Below, one piece after another: positions 1 to 8,078 of a stretch of DNA of 64,000 nt; positions within the stretch are counted from its first letter, which is position 1; every line of letters begins with the position of its first letter. The position numbers were made by a program, and so were the translations under genes. Source of the stretch: Candidatus Microthrix parvicella Bio17-1 (GTDB lineage: Bacteria; Actinomycetota; Acidimicrobiia; Acidimicrobiales; Microtrichaceae); contig NZ_AMPG01000002.1 in NCBI RefSeq assembly GCF_000299415.1, positions 806,001 to 870,000 of the forward strand, read 5' to 3'. The notes under the pieces were generated by a model that worked only from the letters and a program-made list of their open reading frames with translations, was not told the origin of the DNA and made no database searches.

Positions 1-32
1 TGCCTGCACAGATGTTGCCCCCGTCGACACCA

Positions 33-359
33 TCAGGCGGCCAGACGCTCGACCTCATGCCCGACGGCGGCCGACCAGAGCACCCGACGCCAGTGGGCGG
101 CCGCAGTTGCATCGAGCCGGTTGACCGCCAGCACCCCATCGATGAGGTCGGCGCACACCGCAGCCTCCGGGCGGCCCCCCAGGCGGACGGCCACCACCGG
201 GCTGCCGTCGGGACGCCGCTTGAGGGTGCGGTCGAGCCCCGGCGTGGCCGGCGGGCTGCGGAAGACGGGTACGGCCAGGCCGCCGTTGCGGGCGGCCGCC
301 GCCACACGACGGCTGGTTCGGGCGAAATCGAGCGAGGACACGTTCACGAGGGTCATCAT
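33..359 (-). CDS. Small conserved actinobacterial protein of unknown function
   Basis: This 108-residue protein has no recognisable catalytic domain. Its middle carries an RRPDG segment followed by a VVAVRLGGRP stretch and a DLIDGVLAVNRL helix, which resembles a family of roughly 100-residue hypothetical proteins that I recall from actinobacteria. I infer family membership from that pattern only. The start is the first of two adjacent ATG codons (357-359 and 354-356); the longer in-frame reading upstream is low-complexity proline/arginine sequence typical of a shadow reading and was left out. It lies divergently from the DUF305 gene. No signal peptide or membrane segment is visible. The function is unknown. 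Confidence 0.6.
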   Translation of the reverse strand: MMTLVNVSSLDFARTSRRVAAAARNGGLAVPVFRSPPATPGLDRTLKRRPDGSPVVAVRLGGRPEAAVCADLIDGVLAVNRLDATAAAHWRRVLWSAAVGHEVERLAA

Positions 360-445
360 GGCGACCCGCTGTGACAGTGAGCCGTCGACGCACGATCCGG
401 TAGCCGATCCTTCAGGGCCGAGTACCCGCCGAGGGGCCTCGCCGG

Positions 446-451
446 TAGCGT
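446..451 (+). promoter_or_regulatory. -10 box (TAGCGT) of a leaderless DUF305 mRNA
   Basis: TAGCGT fits the actinobacterial TAnnnT -10 consensus and ends six bases before the ATG at 458, so transcription probably begins at the start codon itself. No good -35 hexamer is visible. The same arrangement occurs at many other genes of this window. Confidence 0.45.
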
Positions 452-457
452 GGGGCG

Positions 458-1198
458 ATGGTCTCGCCACCTCCCCCGCTCCTCGACGACCCCGAGCCCA
501 ACACCGCGCCCTCGGAAGCCGCCACGGAGCCTGAGGCCGCGGAGCCTGAGGCCACGGAGCCTGAGGCCACGGGGGCGGATGCCGCAGCCGGGCGAGCGTT
601 GGACTGGCTGAACCGGCAGGGGGGCTGGCTGGCCGCAATCCTGCTGGTGGGGCTGATCGCCGGCCTGGTCGGTCACAGCATCGGCGAACCCTCCCACCCT
701 GCGGCCGATTCGGTCGACGTCGGTTTCCTCCAGGACATGTACCACCACCACGATCAGGCCGTGGAGATGAGCCTGATCATGGCTGCGGACGCGTCCAACA
801 AAATCGTGCGGGGCGAAGCCCAGGAAATCGTCATCCAGCAGCGCTTCGAGCAGGGCGCCATGGCGGCGTGGTTGGGCGAGTGGGGCCACGACCTGGGGGA
901 GCTCGACCGAACCGCCATGACGTGGATGAAAACACCCACCCCGATCGACCAGATGGACGGCATGCAGAGCCCCCAGCAAATGGCGGCGCTCCGAGCCGCC
1001 ACAGGCACCGAGAAGGACATCCTCTTTCTCCAGATGATGAACGATCACCACCGGGGCGGCATCCACATGGCGGACTATGCGGCCGCCAGAGCCGCCGATC
1101 CACGAGTACGAAACCAGGCCAAGATCATGGCTCGCAACCAGAGCATGGAGATCGCCGAGATGAACGGCATGATCTCCCGGCTACAGCGCTTGAACTGA
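458..1198 (+). CDS. DUF305 family membrane-anchored protein
   Basis: This is a 246-residue protein with an acidic N-terminal tract containing EPEAxEPEA repeats (about residues 15-45), one membrane helix (about 58-75) and a C-terminal DUF305 domain (about 85-246). The DUF305 domain shows both His/Met-rich signature segments: FLQDMYHHHDQAVEMS near residue 90 and FLQMMNDHHRGGIHMA near residue 190. DUF305 proteins are ferritin-like helical bundles. Some occur with copper-handling genes, and the His and Met residues suggest metal binding, but no activity is proved. The topology suggests a periplasm-facing domain tethered to the membrane. The start is supported by a -10 box six bases upstream. It is monocistronic as far as can be seen. 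Confidence 0.85.
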   Translation: MVSPPPPLLDDPEPNTAPSEAATEPEAAEPEATEPEATGADAAAGRALDWLNRQGGWLAAILLVGLIAGLVGHSIGEPSHPAADSVDVGFLQDMYHHHDQAVEMSLIMAADASNKIVRGEAQEIVIQQRFEQGAMAAWLGEWGHDLGELDRTAMTWMKTPTPIDQMDGMQSPQQMAALRAATGTEKDILFLQMMNDHHRGGIHMADYAAARAADPRVRNQAKIMARNQSMEIAEMNGMISRLQRLN

Positions 1199-1350
1199 CA
1201 CCGGACAAACCCCCGGGGCACACGGTGGACACCACAGCAGCCCAATCCCCGCCGGACGGCTGCGCATCGGGCATGATTTCCGGGCGTGAACGTTTCGTCC
1301 CGCCTTCAACCCCCCGGACCCTGACCCAGATGCCAATTCCCCGGAAGCTC

Positions 1351-2658
1351 ATGGTGAGAAATCCACCCGCCGACGGGGCGCCGGCCGCTGTGCAACCCGC
1401 ACGACGTTCGATGCTGCCCCTCTTGGCCGTGGCGGGGGCGCTGCTCGTCGCCGGGTCGTGCTCGGGCCGCGAGGTGAGGGTGGAGCGGGTGGATCGCGAG
1501 GTTCAATTGGACGCCGACGGCCAGGTCGTTGGCTCAACTGCCAGTTCCACCACGTTCGTCACCGACACGACCGCAGGGCGTCCGACCCGCACCACAGCCA
1601 CCACAACCACCGCGAAACGACGCACCCCGGCACTCACCGTTGCGACCGCCCAGAACGGAAGTGCGGCCATCGACTGTGGTGACGGGGCGAGCATCGTCAC
1701 CCTCAGCAACGGGGCAGGAAGCCTCGATGCCGCCGACGGTTCGACCACAAAGGTCGCCCTGGAGGGCACCGCCCTGCTGGACGACCTCGACGGCGACGGT
1801 GCCGATGACCTGGTCGCCGCCTATCGATGCGCCGATGGACGGCGCCAGGTGGCGCTCTCGGCCAGCCTGTGGCACGGACCCCCGCCAGCGGCCCCCACCG
1901 CGGCGAAGCCCACGAGGTCCGCCGTTGCGACCGACCCGGTCGAGGGCGGGTCGACGGTGACCCTGGCAACCGGGGCCAACGGCCGACAGGTGGAACTCTC
2001 GGTGCTGGAGTCGGCTGATGGACCCACGCTTCGCACCATCACGGCCAAGGTTGACGGTGGCCGCATCCGAATCGTGTCCGATGGCGTCGCCCCACCCGAA
2101 GAGGGTGCGGAATCCCAGCCGGTCCCGGAGTTCCCCGCCAGCCTGAACCTCGACCAAAAAGGTCTTGGCCCCGTCGCGCTGGGTGCGACCGAGGCACAGT
2201 TGAACGATGCGTTGGGGCAGGTGGTGTCTCGTGTGGAGTACCCGCCGGTGCCGCCGTGCTTTGTGGGCGTCGACCGGGTCGTGCGGGTCGGGCCGATGCA
2301 CTTCGGTCTGGCCAACGGCGCCGTCCGGACGATCTGGATCACCGGCCCCGACCTGGCCACGACCGAGCGGACGATCCCGCTGACCCTCCCCGTCGGAGAC
2401 CGGCCGGGCCTGCCGTCCGGAACGGTCCTCAAGGTCGGCGACCGGGTATCACCCGCCTCGCTTCCCGCCGGGCTTCAACAAATCGGCTTTGGGGACGGTT
2501 GGGTGTCGTTGTCACCCCGTGTGGGCGGTTCGGTCTCGGTGGCTCTGGAGGCGACCTCACCCGGGGAACCACCCGAACGGGTCACCGGCTTCGGCATCGC
2601 AGAGCGCGTCTGCCTCACCACCGACTTCACCCCCACCTCGTCGGCCGACGAACAGTAG
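1351..2658 (+). CDS. Secreted lipoprotein with an FG-GAP-like calcium-binding segment
   Basis: This 435-residue protein begins with a lipoprotein signal: a hydrophobic stretch LLAVAGALLVAGSC at about residues 24-37, with the acylated Cys at the end. A Thr-rich linker follows. A segment LDDLDGDGADDLVAAYRC near residue 145 matches the DxDxDG loop of FG-GAP/VCBS repeats, which bind calcium. The C-terminal half (about 260-435) resembles no domain I can name, apart from a motif LGPVALGATEAQLNDALG that recalls actinobacterial secreted proteins of unknown function. I chose ATG 1351 because GGAAG lies just upstream; ATG 1330 is also possible. The function is unknown, and the cell-surface location is inferred. 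Confidence 0.7.
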   Translation: MVRNPPADGAPAAVQPARRSMLPLLAVAGALLVAGSCSGREVRVERVDREVQLDADGQVVGSTASSTTFVTDTTAGRPTRTTATTTTAKRRTPALTVATAQNGSAAIDCGDGASIVTLSNGAGSLDAADGSTTKVALEGTALLDDLDGDGADDLVAAYRCADGRRQVALSASLWHGPPPAAPTAAKPTRSAVATDPVEGGSTVTLATGANGRQVELSVLESADGPTLRTITAKVDGGRIRIVSDGVAPPEEGAESQPVPEFPASLNLDQKGLGPVALGATEAQLNDALGQVVSRVEYPPVPPCFVGVDRVVRVGPMHFGLANGAVRTIWITGPDLATTERTIPLTLPVGDRPGLPSGTVLKVGDRVSPASLPAGLQQIGFGDGWVSLSPRVGGSVSVALEATSPGEPPERVTGFGIAERVCLTTDFTPTSSADEQ

Positions 2659-2664
2659 GCCTTC

Positions 2665-2670
2665 TATGCT
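2665..2670 (+). promoter_or_regulatory. -10 box (TATGCT) before the acyltransferase operon
   Basis: TATGCT fits TAnnnT and is separated by seven bases from ATG 2678. This makes a leaderless start there likely and lets the downstream operon be transcribed separately from the lipoprotein gene, whose stop codon lies just upstream. Confidence 0.4.
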
Positions 2671-2677
2671 GGGGGAC

Positions 2678-3607
2678 ATGCCGGACAGCCGCTCCCCAGA
2701 CAGCAGCACCAACGTTGTGCCGATCACGGGTGAGCGCGGCCATTCACCGACCGACACGTCGATCACAGGAAGTGAAATGGTGCACGTGCCCACCACCGAT
2801 TCGGCCATCGCCCCCGACGATGATCCCCGGGTCGGCGATGTGGACGAGTGGGGTCGGTCCGAGAACATTCGCAGGTTGGCACGTCGCGCCTTCGATCCCA
2901 TCTACCGCCACTACTTCCGTGCGGAGTGGGAGGGTCTGGAACACATCCCGACCGACGGCGGCGCGCTCCTGGTCGCCAACCATGCCGGTGCGGTGCCCTC
3001 CGATGCCCCCGTGATCATGCACGGCATCGAGACCGAACTCGAACGCCCGGTGTACGGACTGGCAGACAACTTCTTCCGCAAGATTCCGGTGGTGGGCACC
3101 ATGTGGTCCCGGGCCGGCGGCCTGCCCGCCCACCCCGACAACGCGTATCGATTACTGCACAACCAGCGTCAGTTGGTGCTGGTCTTTCCCGAAGGCATCA
3201 AAGGAACCTCGAAGACGATCGGCAACCGTTACAAGCTGGCCCGGTTTGGCAGAGGTGGATTTGTGGAGATCGCCATGCGGGCCGGCGTGCCGATCATTCC
3301 CATCGCGGTGATGGGTAACGAGGAGGCCAGCCCGGTGCTGCTGCGGCTGCCCGGAGCCAAGGCGCTTGGCATGCCGTACCTTCCGCTCACCCCTCAGAGC
3401 CTGGTGCTGGGGCCACTCGGCACGCTGGTGCCGCTCCCCGCCAAGTTCAAACTGCGGGTCCTCCCGCCGATTCGATTCGACGATCCCCCATCTCAGAAGC
3501 GCTACTCCCGAACCCGGGTGATGGATCACTCCCAGGCGATACAACGCCAGATTCAGGAGACGCTGTACGAGATGGTGGCCGAGCGACGTACCTGGTGGGG
3601 TGGCTGA
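2678..3607 (+). CDS. Lysophospholipid acyltransferase (PlsC-like)
   Basis: This 309-residue protein belongs to the glycerolipid acyltransferase superfamily, which transfers acyl groups to lysophosphatidic acid or related lipids at the membrane. The acceptor motif is NHAGAVPSD (His and Asp six residues apart, as in the long-loop actinobacterial branch rather than the classical HxxxxD), and the FPEG motif follows in VFPEGIKGTSK. A third conserved strand reads VPIIPIAVMGNEE. The start ATG 2678 follows a -10 box by seven bases; an internal ATG at 2777 with an AGGAAG ribosome site is an alternative and would remove a low-complexity N-terminus. It is followed at once by an SDR gene. This acyltransferase/SDR pair resembles Rv0502/Rv0501 of Mycobacterium tuberculosis. 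Confidence 0.85.
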   Translation: MPDSRSPDSSTNVVPITGERGHSPTDTSITGSEMVHVPTTDSAIAPDDDPRVGDVDEWGRSENIRRLARRAFDPIYRHYFRAEWEGLEHIPTDGGALLVANHAGAVPSDAPVIMHGIETELERPVYGLADNFFRKIPVVGTMWSRAGGLPAHPDNAYRLLHNQRQLVLVFPEGIKGTSKTIGNRYKLARFGRGGFVEIAMRAGVPIIPIAVMGNEEASPVLLRLPGAKALGMPYLPLTPQSLVLGPLGTLVPLPAKFKLRVLPPIRFDDPPSQKRYSRTRVMDHSQAIQRQIQETLYEMVAERRTWWGG

Positions 3608-3608
3608 G

Positions 3609-4697
3609 ATGGCTCGACGAACCGGCCCTTCGAACGTGCTGATCACCGGCCTGGGCACGTTTTGGGGCGGACGGGTGGCCAAGGCGCTGGAGGCCGACGA
3701 CCGCGTCGGCCACATCATCGGCCTCGATGTGGAAGCGCCCACGATCGAACTGGATCGCACCGAATACGTGCGAACCGATCAGAACTACTCGATCCTCAGC
3801 AGAATCGTTGACAAGTGCGGAATCGACACCATCCTGCACACGTTTCTGGTGGTGGACCCGACGCAGTTCACCAGCCGTCGCATGCACGAGATCAACGTCA
3901 TCGGCACCATGAACCTCTTCGCGGCGGCCAGCGCGCCGAACTCCACGGTGCGCACGGTGGTGGTAAAAAGCTCGGCCATGGCCTACGGCACGGCGCCTGA
4001 GGACCCCACCTGGTTCTCCGAGGACACACCCCGCAGCCACAACCCCCGATCCACCGTCGAGCGTTCAATCGCCCAGGTGGAGGGCTACGTACGCGACTTC
4101 AACCTGGACAACCCCGAGGTTGCGGTGTCCGTGCTGCGCTTCGCCAACGTGCTGGGGGCCGACATTCGCACCCCACTCACCCGGGCGCTGGAGTTGCCAC
4201 TGGTGCCGACCGTGTTCGGTTTCGATCCGCGGCTGCAGTTCGCCCACGAGGAGGACGTGGTCAGGTCCATCCTGTTCGCCATGAACCACCGCCTGGCCGG
4301 CACCTACAACGTGGCCGGGGACGGGCTGCTGCCATGGAGCGAGGTCATCTCCATGGTCGGCAAGCGGCCCGGCTACCTTCCGGCGATCGGTGCGGACCTC
4401 GCCACGCTGCCGTTGCAACGCCTCGGGCTGATCGACCTCCCCCCGGCGTACCTTGCGCTGCTTCGCTACGGCCGGGGCATCGACAACTCCAAGCTCAAGG
4501 CCGCCGGGTTCAAGTACGACTTCACCTCCGCACAGTCCGTGGACAGTTTCGTGCGCGCCCTCCGGCTACGTCGCACGATGGGACGGCACCGGCCCAAGTA
4601 TCGCTACGAGAGCGACGTCGAGCAGTTCTTTCGCCACTCACCCGCGGTGATCCGCAACCGTGCCGCTCAGATCGAGGACGAGCCGGATGGCGCCTGA
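3609..4697 (+). CDS. Extended SDR / NAD-dependent epimerase-like protein
   Basis: This is a 362-residue extended short-chain dehydrogenase. The N-terminus has a nucleotide-binding loop ITGLGTFWGGRVAKAL, and a VVVKSSAMAYG strand follows around residue 120. At the place where classical members carry YxxxK, the sequence reads TVERSIAQVEGYV, so the usual Tyr/Lys pair is not obvious and epimerase activity is doubtful. M. tuberculosis GalE2 (Rv0501), also paired with an acyltransferase, is the closest relative I recall. The gene starts one base after the acyltransferase stop (ATG 3609; GTG 3600 would overlap it) and its own end overlaps the next gene, so translation is probably coupled. The substrate is unknown; a lipid-linked sugar or lipid role is inferred from the neighbours. 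Confidence 0.8.
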   Translation: MARRTGPSNVLITGLGTFWGGRVAKALEADDRVGHIIGLDVEAPTIELDRTEYVRTDQNYSILSRIVDKCGIDTILHTFLVVDPTQFTSRRMHEINVIGTMNLFAAASAPNSTVRTVVVKSSAMAYGTAPEDPTWFSEDTPRSHNPRSTVERSIAQVEGYVRDFNLDNPEVAVSVLRFANVLGADIRTPLTRALELPLVPTVFGFDPRLQFAHEEDVVRSILFAMNHRLAGTYNVAGDGLLPWSEVISMVGKRPGYLPAIGADLATLPLQRLGLIDLPPAYLALLRYGRGIDNSKLKAAGFKYDFTSAQSVDSFVRALRLRRTMGRHRPKYRYESDVEQFFRHSPAVIRNRAAQIEDEPDGA

Positions 4698-5484
4698 AAG
4701 CCGGCCCGCAACGACGGGTGACCCCCACTCGCTGGCACGGCTGGAGGTTCACGAAGGGGGCGTCGCCGTGCTCACGCTGGATGACCCCAGGCGGGCCAAC
4801 GCCTTCACCCTGGACATGTGCCACCACATCACCGCTGCGGTCGACCGAATCGAGGCAGATTCAGGCGTCTCATCCCTGGTCGTGACCGGCGCCGGATCGG
4901 TGTTCTGCGCCGGAGCCGATCTGTCATCGCTGGGAACCTCACGCGAAGCCGGTCTCCGGGCCATCTACGACGGGTTCCTGCGCGTCGCCCGCTGCTCGCT
5001 GCCCACGGTGGCGGCGGTGAACGGCGCCGCCGTCGGTGCCGGCATGAACCTGGCGCTGGCCGCCGACGTGCGGTTGGCCGCCCGTTCAGCCCGGTTCGAC
5101 ACGCGGTTCTTGTCGCTCGGCATCCACCCGGGGGGTGGCCACAGCTGGATGCTGAGGCGGGCGGTCGGCCACCAGACCGCTGCCGCCATGATGCTGTTCG
5201 GTGAGGTGCTCGACGGCGTCCAGGCCGACCAACGCGGCCTCGCTCATCGCTGCGTACCCGACGACGACCTGCTGGAGAACGCCATCGACCTGGCGGCCGG
5301 CGCAGCCCAGGCCCCCCGAGAGCTCCTGATTCGGGCCACCGAAACACTCCGCACCATCGACACGGCGGCCACCCACGACGAGGCGGTCGACCGTGAACTC
5401 ATCACCCAGCTGTGGTCGATGGACCAGGGGGATTTTGCCGAGCGACTGGCGGCGATGTCCCGAAAAATCAGCTCCAAGGGCTGA
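4687..5484 (+). CDS. Enoyl-CoA hydratase/isomerase-family protein lacking both catalytic glutamates
   Basis: This 265-residue crotonase-fold protein has the oxyanion-hole segments CAGADLSSLG (about residues 74-83) and AVNGAAVGAGMNLALAADVR (about 110-129). When aligned by eye with rat enoyl-CoA hydratase, the two catalytic glutamates correspond to Phe141 (in FDTRFLSLG) and Ala167 (in QTAAAMM). Both are therefore missing, and hydratase chemistry is unlikely. Crotonase-fold proteins that bind acyl-CoA without hydration activity are known, so a binding or other crotonase reaction is possible. The start overlaps the end of the SDR gene by 11 bases. The gene ends six bases before a convergent GNAT gene with no visible terminator. 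Confidence 0.85.
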   Translation: MAPESRPATTGDPHSLARLEVHEGGVAVLTLDDPRRANAFTLDMCHHITAAVDRIEADSGVSSLVVTGAGSVFCAGADLSSLGTSREAGLRAIYDGFLRVARCSLPTVAAVNGAAVGAGMNLALAADVRLAARSARFDTRFLSLGIHPGGGHSWMLRRAVGHQTAAAMMLFGEVLDGVQADQRGLAHRCVPDDDLLENAIDLAAGAAQAPRELLIRATETLRTIDTAATHDEAVDRELITQLWSMDQGDFAERLAAMSRKISSKG

Positions 5485-5490
5485 GCCTCG

Positions 5491-6117
5491 CTACCAGACC
5501 CACTCGGTCAGCAGGGATTCGCGGCGTTCGACCCAATCCTCGGCCACCATGGCGAACCGCTCATGGTCCTCCCAGCGCCCGTTGATCTCCAGCATGCCCC
5601 GGCTGATGCCTTCGTGGGCCAGCTTCAGCTTGTCCATCACCCGCAGGCTGGCCGCGTTTCGGGGCAGCACGCCCGCCTCCACCCGATGCAACTGCAAATC
5701 CTCGAAGGCGAAACGCAGGGCCAACACCACCCCTTCGGGAACCAGGCCTCGACCGGCGAGGCCCTGGTCGACCCAATAGCCAAGGAGGGCCGTCTGAGCC
5801 GGACCTCGACGAATGTTGGACAGGTTCACCTCTCCCGCGAAACCCTCTTGGCAGAACAGGCCAAACCCATAACCGCCTCCCACCTCGATCTCACGCAACC
5901 GGGCGGCGCAGCGAGCAGCGAAGGACCCCTTGTCCTCCACCGGATCACCCTGCGACGGCTGCTTCATTGGCTCCCATGGCTCCAGCCAACCGGCCGAACG
6001 GCGCCGTACCGTCCGCCACGCCTCAAAGTCGTGGGCGGTGAGCACGCGCAGCGTGACCCGTCGTCCGACCAAAACCGAGGTGGAGCGCCGCTTGCCCGAT
6101 GCCGACCAGCGGGGCAA
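5491..6117 (-). CDS. GNAT acetyltransferase, RimJ/RimL-like
   Basis: This 208-residue protein has the layout of the RimJ/RimL branch of GNAT N-acetyltransferases: an LRVLTAHDFEAW start of the fold near residue 23, a central LLGYWVDQGLAGRGLVPEGV segment that forms the acetyl-CoA pyrophosphate loop (Q/R-x-x-G-x-G/A type), and the typical LHRVEAGVLPRNAASLRVMDKL helix near residue 145. These enzymes acetylate N-terminal amines or small amines. The start is probably a TTG at 6117, three bases after the ppx stop, so it is co-transcribed with ppx. The substrate cannot be told from sequence, although ribosomal-protein acetylation is the classical role. Confidence 0.85.
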   Translation of the reverse strand: MPRWSASGKRRSTSVLVGRRVTLRVLTAHDFEAWRTVRRRSAGWLEPWEPMKQPSQGDPVEDKGSFAARCAARLREIEVGGGYGFGLFCQEGFAGEVNLSNIRRGPAQTALLGYWVDQGLAGRGLVPEGVVLALRFAFEDLQLHRVEAGVLPRNAASLRVMDKLKLAHEGISRGMLEINGRWEDHERFAMVAEDWVERRESLLTEWVW

Positions 6118-6120
6118 CGG

Positions 6121-7158
6121 TCAGGTCGCTTCGGAGCTCGACCCGGCGACCGGACTCGACGATTTGTCGACGGTCCCGGCGTTCGCCGGGCCCACCATCT
6201 CATCCCAGACCGCATCCCGGACCGACCCGATCGACACGAGACACTCGGCAAACCCCATGCGCCGCATGATGGTGACGAGGATGCAACAGCCGGCCACGAT
6301 GTAATCGACGCGCTCCGGCGGCAGACCCGGATTGTGTCGCCGATCGTCGGCAGGCTCGGTGGCCAGTGTGCGAAACACGTCTTCCACCTGGGCCTTGGAC
6401 ATCGCCAGGCCGTGGAGCTCACGATCGTCCCAGCGGCCCAGTTCCACGGCGCCGATCGTCTCAGCGGTGCCGGCGACCACCACCAGCGTGGTCGCCGAAC
6501 CAAACGACGGTTGAACCGACAGCACCTCGTCCAGGGTGGCCTCAGCAACCGAAAGGCAGTCGGACAGTTCCTCCGGACGGGGCGGATCGGAGTGCAGGTA
6601 GCGTTCGGTGAAGCGCACCGAGCCCACCTGGAGTGATGCCGACGCCGTGAACGTGGCGGTGCCTCCGGCGAGGTGGCCCAGCGCCAACTCGGTGGAGCCG
6701 CCGCCGATGTCCACCACCAGAACAGGCCCCTCCAGCGAAGCGACCAACGAATCTGCCCCGGCGGGCCCAAAGGTCTCAATGCCGCCGGTGACCGCGCCCA
6801 TGAAGCTCAACCGTGCCTCCTCGTCGCCCGAGACGACGCGGGGCACGGTGCCCAGCACCTCACCCACTCGAGCGAGAAACGAGCCGCCGTTGGAGGCGTC
6901 TCGGCACGCGGATGTTGCCGTCGCCCCAACCGAGGCCACGCCGGCCTGTTCGGCAAGGCCCGCAACCTCCCCCAGAACGCCCAACGCCCTGCCCATGGCC
7001 TGCTCTGAGAGCGACCCGTCGGCGTCGAGCCCTTCGCCAAGACGGGTGTAGTACGTCTGTCGCACCGGCGTCTCGCCAGGCGCCGCCAGCAACGTATTCA
7101 CCGTGTTGGTGCCAATATCCACCGCCAGCACCGGACGATCAGAGGTTTCGGAGGTCAC
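6121..7158 (-). CDS. ppx: Ppx/GppA exopolyphosphatase family phosphatase
   Basis: This 345-residue protein has the actin-like ATPase fold of Ppx/GppA: phosphate loop 1 VDIGTNTVNTLLA near residue 15 and loop 2 VVDIGGGSTELALG near residue 150, with the catalytic Glu expected near GDEEARLSFMGAV. The family hydrolyses inorganic polyphosphate or pppGpp. At about 345 residues it is the short actinobacterial form without the C-terminal HD domain. The GTG start overlaps the DUF501 stop (GTGA), so the two are translated in tandem. The order eno, divIC, DUF501, ppx is the same as Rv1023 to Rv1026 in M. tuberculosis, although here divIC is separated by about 9 kb. Confidence 0.9.
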   Translation of the reverse strand: MTSETSDRPVLAVDIGTNTVNTLLAAPGETPVRQTYYTRLGEGLDADGSLSEQAMGRALGVLGEVAGLAEQAGVASVGATATSACRDASNGGSFLARVGEVLGTVPRVVSGDEEARLSFMGAVTGGIETFGPAGADSLVASLEGPVLVVDIGGGSTELALGHLAGGTATFTASASLQVGSVRFTERYLHSDPPRPEELSDCLSVAEATLDEVLSVQPSFGSATTLVVVAGTAETIGAVELGRWDDRELHGLAMSKAQVEDVFRTLATEPADDRRHNPGLPPERVDYIVAGCCILVTIMRRMGFAECLVSIGSVRDAVWDEMVGPANAGTVDKSSSPVAGSSSEAT

Positions 7159-7802
7159 GGATCACACCCTTCGATGTCGTCGTTCTCATCGCCGCCGTCG
7201 TTCTCATCGCCGCCATCGCTGTCGGCGCTGCCGTCGCCGTCGGCGCTGCCATCGCGCGCTTCGGGCCACAGCACCGGCTCATCCCCACGTCTCAGGTCGG
7301 GCGCCTGGCCTCGTTCCACCAGCCGGGTCGCCACCCACGCCCCAGTGGGGTCGTCGCCACCCGCCAGCCACCAGGCCAGGTGCGCGTGCAGGCACTTGCC
7401 ACCGCGCCGCGTGCCGCCCACCCCCCCGGTGGGACGCGGGCCGTGGTGATCCTGGGGCATCGCCCGGTCGCGCAGCATCTCGTAGCGCCGATGGGCGTCC
7501 GCCATGACCGCCTCCCCCACCTCCGCCTCAGCCCGCCGCACACCACCCTCGGCTTCCAGGGTGCCCACACGCCGACACAGCTCAGCATCCACCAGCCACC
7601 AGCGGGTGGGCATCGGCCGACCGCCGGGCAAAACCGGCGAATTCTCGATCACCACCGGGGCACCACCGGTACGCCGAACCACCACCTCGAAGTCTCCCTG
7701 CGGCTCGCGCCCCAGGAGCGCCGCCACAGCAGCCTGATCAGCGAGGCTCGCGGGATCGGCAGCCTCGGCAGCCTCGACCCAATCGACGGGTGGCGCCGTC
7801 AC
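7155..7802 (-). CDS. DUF501 domain protein
   Basis: This is a 215-residue DUF501 protein, about the usual length. Characteristic segments are the LLGREPQGDFEVVVR start, PTRWWLVDAELCRRVGTLE in the middle and GGTRRGGKCLHAHLAWWLAGG near residue 135, with conserved Cys and His residues that might bind metal. The C-terminus is a very acidic Asp/Gly-rich tail with short repeats (DGSADGDGSADSDGGDEN). The function of DUF501 is unknown; it is consistently found between divIC and ppx in actinobacteria. The GTG start overlaps the stop of the upstream 48-residue gene, and its end overlaps the ppx start. Confidence 0.88.
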   Translation of the reverse strand: MTAPPVDWVEAAEAADPASLADQAAVAALLGREPQGDFEVVVRRTGGAPVVIENSPVLPGGRPMPTRWWLVDAELCRRVGTLEAEGGVRRAEAEVGEAVMADAHRRYEMLRDRAMPQDHHGPRPTGGVGGTRRGGKCLHAHLAWWLAGGDDPTGAWVATRLVERGQAPDLRRGDEPVLWPEARDGSADGDGSADSDGGDENDGGDENDDIEGCDP

Positions 7803-7945
7803 GACGTCGTTGGTGGCGTGCTGCGACGCCCGAAGTAGGCCACCAGGGCCGCGACGATGGCCATCACGCCGGAGGTGGCAATCGCCCGGCGCGCAGCGCT
7901 CGGCTGCTGTTCATCGGAGGCGGGAGTGTTCACTGGTTGCTCCAT
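7799..7945 (-). CDS. 48-residue single-pass membrane protein
   Basis: This very small open reading frame starts at ATG 7945 and ends overlapping the DUF501 GTG start by four bases. It has a polar N-terminus (EQPVNTPASDEQQPSAARR) and one hydrophobic helix VMAIVAALVAYFG near residues 27-39, followed by a short charged tail. The stop/start overlap suggests a real coupled gene rather than a chance reading. No family is recognised. The longer in-frame start at 8050 would add arginine-rich sequence without a ribosome site and seems less likely. Confidence 0.5.
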   Translation of the reverse strand: MEQPVNTPASDEQQPSAARRAIATSGVMAIVAALVAYFGRRSTPPTTS

Positions 7946-8078
7946 AGCGGCGCCGTTCAGCCTACGCGACGAACGTCCCAAGCCTCGTTCTCCATCAATC
8001 CTTCGACGACAGATCGAGACGGCACTGCCCAGTCCGTGCCGGAGATACACCTTGTGGGATGCCTCGGTTAGCTGCCGG

